From: Aradus depressus
Taxonomy: Eukaryota; Arthropoda; Insecta; Hemiptera; Aradidae
Assembly (NCBI GenBank): GCA_963662175.1
Contig: OY759227.1
Coordinates: 4,620,501-4,684,500, forward strand
Direction of reading: 5' to 3'
DNA: 64,000 nucleotides
Under the pieces are notes generated by a model, which was not told the origin of the DNA, made no database searches, and saw nothing but the letters and a program-made list of their open reading frames with translations. Position 1 is the stretch's first letter. Each line of letters opens with the position of its first letter. The position numbers were made by a program, and so were the translations under genes. Positions 60,198 through 64,000 of this stretch are shown here, in pieces.

Positions 60198-60538
60198 GCT
60201 AATGGAAGACTTATCACCAGTAACGGCAGCCATTTCACAATGTCAGTGAACCGAAATGTTGATGAATGCTGTGGGCATTAATTCCCCTATTTCGCACGCA
60301 ACTTGTTTCTAGAATAATATTATCTGTAGGGACTTTCTCGAATTTTTCGTGTATTTCCGACCTACAAATATACATCAATGTTAATGTTAATGAGTGCTGT
60401 TGCCTTCCTATTTCGAACGCAACTTGTACATTTAGAGTGATATTTTCTGGAGGGACTTTCTGGTATTATTAGTGTATTTCCGATCTACAAATATAGATCA
60501 TATTGCATATCTCCAGTATAAGAGAGAGAAGTGCTAGG
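60198..60538 (+). repeat. Fused, internally deleted monomer pair (341 bp), copy 2
   Basis: This has the same fusion, the same atgtta duplication and the same gctaatgg start as copy 1, 5,112 bp away. Its identity shows that the deletion happened once and was then duplicated. Confidence 0.9.
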
Positions 60539-61780
60539 GCTCATGGAAGACTTATCACCAGTAACGGCAGCCATTTCACAATGTCAGTGAACCGAAATGT
60601 TGATGAGTGCTGTGGGCTTCATAACCCCCATTTCGAACGCAAGTTGTAGATTTAGAGTGATATTTTCTGGAGGGACTTTCTCGAATCTCTAATGTATATC
60701 CGATCTACAAGTATACATCATATCGCATACCTCCAGAATAAAAAACAAAGGTGGTAAAGCTCATGGAAGACTTGTCACCAGTAACGGCAGCCATTTCACA
60801 ATGTCAGTGAACCGAATTGTTGATGAGTGCTGTGGGCTTCAATACCCCTATTTCGCACGCAACTTGTTTTCAGAATAATATTATTTGTAGGGGCTTTCTC
60901 GAATTTTTCGTGTATTTCCGATCTACAAGTATACATCAAATTGCATTTCTCCAAATAAAAGACAAAGGTGGTAAGGCTCATGGAAAACTTATCACCAGTA
61001 ACGGCAGCCATTTCACAATGTCAGTGAACCGAAATGTTGATGAGTGCTGTGGGCTCCATAACCCCTATTTCGAACGCAAGTTGTACATTTAGAGTGATAT
61101 TTTCTTGAGGGGCATTCTCGAATCTTAAATGTATTTCCGATCTACGAGTATACATCAAATTGCATTACTCCAGAATAAAAGACAAAGGAGGTAAAGCTCA
61201 TGGAACACTTATCGCCAGTAACGGCAGCCATTTGAAAATGTCAGTGAACCGAAATGTTGGAGAGTGCTGGGGTGTTCGATATCCTCATTTCGAACATAAC
61301 TTGTAGATTTAGTGTGATATTTTCTGGAGGGACTTTAATGTATTTCCGATCTACAAGTATACATCAAATTGCATTACTCCAAAATAAAAGACAAAGGTGG
61401 TAAAGCTCATGAAAGACTTATCACCAGTAACGGCAGCCATTTCGCAATGTCAGTGAACCGAAATGTTAATGAGTGCTGTGGGCTTCCTATTTCGAACGCA
61501 ACTTGTACATTTAGAGTGATATTTTCAGGAGGGACTTTCTGGTATTATTAGTGTATTTCCGATCTACAAATATAGATCATATTGCATATCTCCAGAATAA
61601 GAGAGAGAAGTGCTAGGGCTCATGGAAGACTTATCACCAGTAACGGCAGTCATTTCACAATGTCAGTGAACCGAAATGTTGATGAGTGCTGTGGGCTTCA
61701 TAACCCCCATTTCGAACGCAAGTTGCACATTTAGAGTGATATTTTCTGGAGGGACTTTCTCGAATCTCTAATGTATTTCC

Positions 61781-61832
61781 AATCTACAAGTATACACTTA
61801 TGTATACACTTATACTACAAGTATACACTTAT
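61781..61832 (+). repeat. Local gtatacactta expansion at a monomer fusion, copy 2
   Basis: This is an identical structure 5,117 bp from copy 1, including the actacaa interval and the following gtgaacagaaatg variant. The monomer to its left differs from the one left of copy 1, which places a recombination switch just upstream. Confidence 0.88.
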
Positions 61833-62060
61833 CGCCAGTAACGGCAGCCATTTCAAAATGTCAGTGAACAGAAATGTTGATGAGTGCTGTGGGCTTCAAT
61901 ACCCCTATTTCGAACGCAACTTGTACATTAAGAGTGATTATTCTGGAGGGACTTTCTGGAAGTGTTAGTGTATTCCCGATCTACAAGTATAGATCATATT
62001 GCATATCTTCAGAATAAAAGGCAGAGGTGCTAGTGCTCATGGAACACTTATCGCCAGTAA

Positions 62061-64000
62061 CGACAGTCATTTCAAAATGTCAGTGAACCGAAATGTTGGT
62101 GAGTGCTTGGGTGTTCGATATCCTTATTTCGAACACTACTTGTTGATTTAGAGTGATATTTTCTTGAGGAACTTTCTCGAATCATTAATGTATTTCCGAT
62201 CTACAGGTATAGATCATATTGCATATCTCCTGAATAAAAGACAATGAGGTAAAGCTCATGGAACACTCATCGCCAGTAACGGCAGTCATTTCAAAATGTC
62301 AGTCAACCGAAATGTATGTGAGTGCTGGGGTGTTCGATATCCTTATTTCGAACACAACTTGTAGATTTAGAGTGATATTTTCTTGAGGGACTTTCTGGAA
62401 TTATTAGTGTAGTTCCGATCTACAAGTATAGATCATATTGCATATCTCCAGAATAAGAGAGAGAAGTGCTAGGGCTCATGGAAGACTTATCACCAGTAAC
62501 GGCAGCCATTTCACAATGTCAGTGAACCAAATTGTTGATGAGTGCTGTGGGCTTCAATACCCCAATTTCGCACGCAACTTGTTTTTAAAATAATATTATC
62601 TGTAGGGGCTTTCTCAAATTTTTCGTGTATTTCCGACCTATAAGTATACATCAAAGTGCATTACTCCAGAATAAAAGACAAAGGTGGTGAGGCTCATGGA
62701 AGACTTATCACCAGTAACGGCAGCCATTTCAAAATATCAGTGAACCGAAAAGTTGGTGAGTGCTGGGGTGTTCGATATCCTTGTTTCGAACAAAACTTGT
62801 AGATTTAGAGTAATATTTTCTGGAGGGACTTTGTCGAATCTCTGATGTATTTCCAATCTACAAGTATACATCAAATTGCATTACTCCAGAATAAAAGACA
62901 AAGGTGGTAAAGCTCATGGAACACTCATCGCCAGTAACGGCAGTCATTTCAAAATGTCAGTCAACCGAAATGTTGGTGAGTGCTGGGGTGTTCGATATCC
63001 TTATTTCGAACACAACTTGTAGATTTAGCGTGATATTTTCATGAGGGACTTTCTGGAATTATTAGTGTATTTCCGATATACAAGTATACATCAAATTGCA
63101 TTATTCCAGAATAAAAGAGAAAGGTGGTAAAGCTCATGGAACACATATCGCCAGTAACGGCAGCCATTTCAAAATGTCAGTGAACCAAAATGTTGGTGAG
63201 TGCTGGTGTGTTCGATATCCTTATTTCGAACACAACTTGTAGATTTAGAGTGTTATTTTCTTGAAGGACTTTCTCGAATCTTTAATGTATTTCCGATCTA
63301 CAAGTATAGATCATATTGCATATCTCCTGAATAAAAGACAATGAGGTAAAGCTCATGGAACACTCATCGCCAGTAACGGCAGTAATTTCAAAATGTCAGT
63401 CAACCTAAATGTATGTGAGTGCTGGGGTGTTCGATATCCTTATTTCGAACACAACTTGTAGATTTAGAGTGATATTTTCTTGAGGGACTTTCTGGAATTA
63501 TTAGTGTAGTTCCGATCTACAAGTATAGATCATATTGCATATCTCCAGAATAAGAGAGAGAAGTGCTAGGGCTCATGGAAGACTTATCACCAGTAACGGC
63601 AGCCATTTCACAATGTCAGTGAACCAAATTGTTGATGAGTGCTGTGGGCTTCAATACCCCAATTTCGCACGCAACTTGTTTTTAAAATAATATTATCTGT
63701 AGGGGCTTTCTCAAATTTTTCGTGTATTTCCGACCTATAAGTATACATCAAAGTGCATTACTCCAGAATAAAAGACAAAGGTGGTGAGGCTCATGGAAGA
63801 CCTATCACCAGTAACGGCAGCCATTTCAAAATATCAGTGAACCGAAAAGTTGGTGAGTGCTGGGGTGTTCGATATCCTTGTTTCGAACAAAACTTGTAGA
63901 TTTAGAGTAATATTTTCTGGAGGGACTTTGTCGAATCTCTGATGTATTTCCAATCTACAAGTATACATCAAATTGCATTACTCCAGAATAAAAGACAAAG
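62061..64000 (+). repeat. 1,097-bp pentamer, second locus
   Basis: This is the copy of 56,944-58,883 within the second 5.1-kb unit. gttgatgagtgctgtgggc is at 62,538 and 63,635, again 1,097 bp apart. The second pentamer is cut by the window end. Small differences such as cacatatcg at 63,143 and gacctatcacc at 63,799 separate it from the first locus. Confidence 0.9.

Larger units (their letters stand above)
1..64000 (+). repeat. Satellite DNA array of ~212-220-bp monomers filling the window
   Basis: The landmark gctcatggaa recurs from position 9 to the right edge at spacings of about 212, 218, 219 or 220 bp (for example 9, 228, 448, 668, 888, 1100, 1320, 1540). All monomers lie in one orientation; I saw no inverted copy, no interruption by unrelated sequence and no unique flank at either end, so the array extends beyond the window both ways. 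Monomers are A+T-rich (about 36% G+C in one counted by hand). Long head-to-tail arrays with higher-order structure are typical of eukaryotic centromeric or heterochromatic satellites. I do not recognise the family, and a centromeric role is an inference, not something the sequence shows. Confidence 0.98.
53870..64000 (+). repeat. 5,112-bp tandem duplication of domain II, second copy cut by window end
   Basis: Copy 1 is about 53,870-58,981; copy 2 is 58,982 to the right edge. Paired points are 54,503/59,615, 55,154/60,266, 55,705/60,817 (5,112 bp) and 56,654/61,771, 57,421/62,538 (5,117 bp). The 5-bp change of offset falls in a segment where monomer order differs between copies (56,048-56,660 against 61,160-61,780). 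The deletions and expansions described below are present in both, so they predate the duplication. Confidence 0.92.
54406..64000 (+). repeat. Array domain II: divergent monomers marked by gagagagaagtgctaggg
   Basis: From about 54,406 a monomer tail reading ccagaataagagagagaag followed by tgctaggg appears about ten times (near 54,420, 55,405, 56,283, 57,345, 58,437, 59,534, 60,530, 61,605, 62,455 and 63,550); I did not find it in domain I. Dyad-minus monomers here read gggcttcaatacccc or gggcttcataaccc instead of the domain I forms. Monomers are less uniform, with internal deletions and fused units. Copies of A, C, D and E monomers like those of domain I are interspersed, so the boundary is a change of composition, not of family. 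Lower homogeneity often marks the flank of a satellite array, but the window does not reach an edge. Confidence 0.8.

Noticed and set aside
1..64000. CRISPR array
   Set aside because: The repeat unit is about 220 bp with no unique spacers, and no cas-like genes are present.
1..64000. CENP-B box
   Set aside because: I saw no segment resembling the known 17-bp box; ttcgaac-like segments lack the required flanks.
1..64000. Transposon or Helitron origin of the monomer
   Set aside because: No terminal repeats, target duplications, transposase remnants or Helitron end signals are visible. The hairpins alone are not evidence.

Overview
The whole 64-kb window is one satellite DNA array. It holds about 290 head-to-tail monomers of roughly 212-220 bp, all in the same orientation. 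I found no credible protein-coding gene, no RNA gene, no transposon, no CRISPR array and no unique sequence. A megascale A+T-rich tandem array with nested higher-order repeats and a mononucleosome-scale period points to eukaryotic heterochromatin, such as a centromeric, pericentromeric or sex/B-chromosome block. I do not recognise the family and cannot name the species. In one monomer counted by hand (448-667) there are 38 C, 42 G and 7 CpG (observed/expected about 0.97), so CpG is not depleted. That weakly favours a genome without heavy CpG methylation, for example many invertebrates.

Monomers fall into recognisable subtypes, labelled here by diagnostic bases. A (219 bp) has aaatgtatgtgag and a gtagttccg tail. 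B has a perfect 12-bp palindrome catttcgaaatg. C has gcagtcatttc plus gtcaaccg. C-prime has ctgcggtg. D has ctggtgtg. E has aaaatatcag and gaacaaaac. F (212 bp) has gtgggcttcc. T (218 bp) has taggatttaattcccc. A to E share an 8-9-bp inverted repeat around an EcoRV/BstBI core. F and T have lost it, so the array mixes dyad-plus and dyad-minus monomers.

Layout: domain I (1 to about 54,405) is a mosaic of overlapping duplications. These include a 651-bp trimer repeated three times (1,759-3,712); a 3,924-bp shift (2-1,768 with 3,926-5,692); a 3,271-bp tandem duplication (from about 5,585); 878 bp (10,331-12,086); 1,310 bp (13,051-15,670); 1,317 bp (22,615-25,095); 652 bp (31,850-33,300); 3,059 bp (38,090-44,207); and a 2,401/2,401/2,622-bp triplet (43,290-50,713). 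Dispersed copies also exist. The largest is a 6.8-kb block at 15,843-22,630 that recurs 18,157 bp away at 34,000-40,787; others are shifted by 7.2, 13.3, 15.1 and 24.1 kb.

Domain II (about 54,406-64,000) uses more divergent subtypes, marked by gagagagaagtgctaggg, which I see only there. It is organised as a 5,112-bp unit duplicated in tandem, with an internal 1,097-bp pentamer also duplicated. It carries the array's most damaged monomers: a fused dimer lacking about 90 bp, a small tatacactta expansion and an 11-bp slippage deletion.

There is no operon or pathway to describe. What the window records is evolution by unequal exchange: several duplication junctions can be placed inside short stretches that all subtypes share. 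Every short open reading frame is a by-product of the repeat; most start at GTG or TTG, and they recur only because the DNA repeats.
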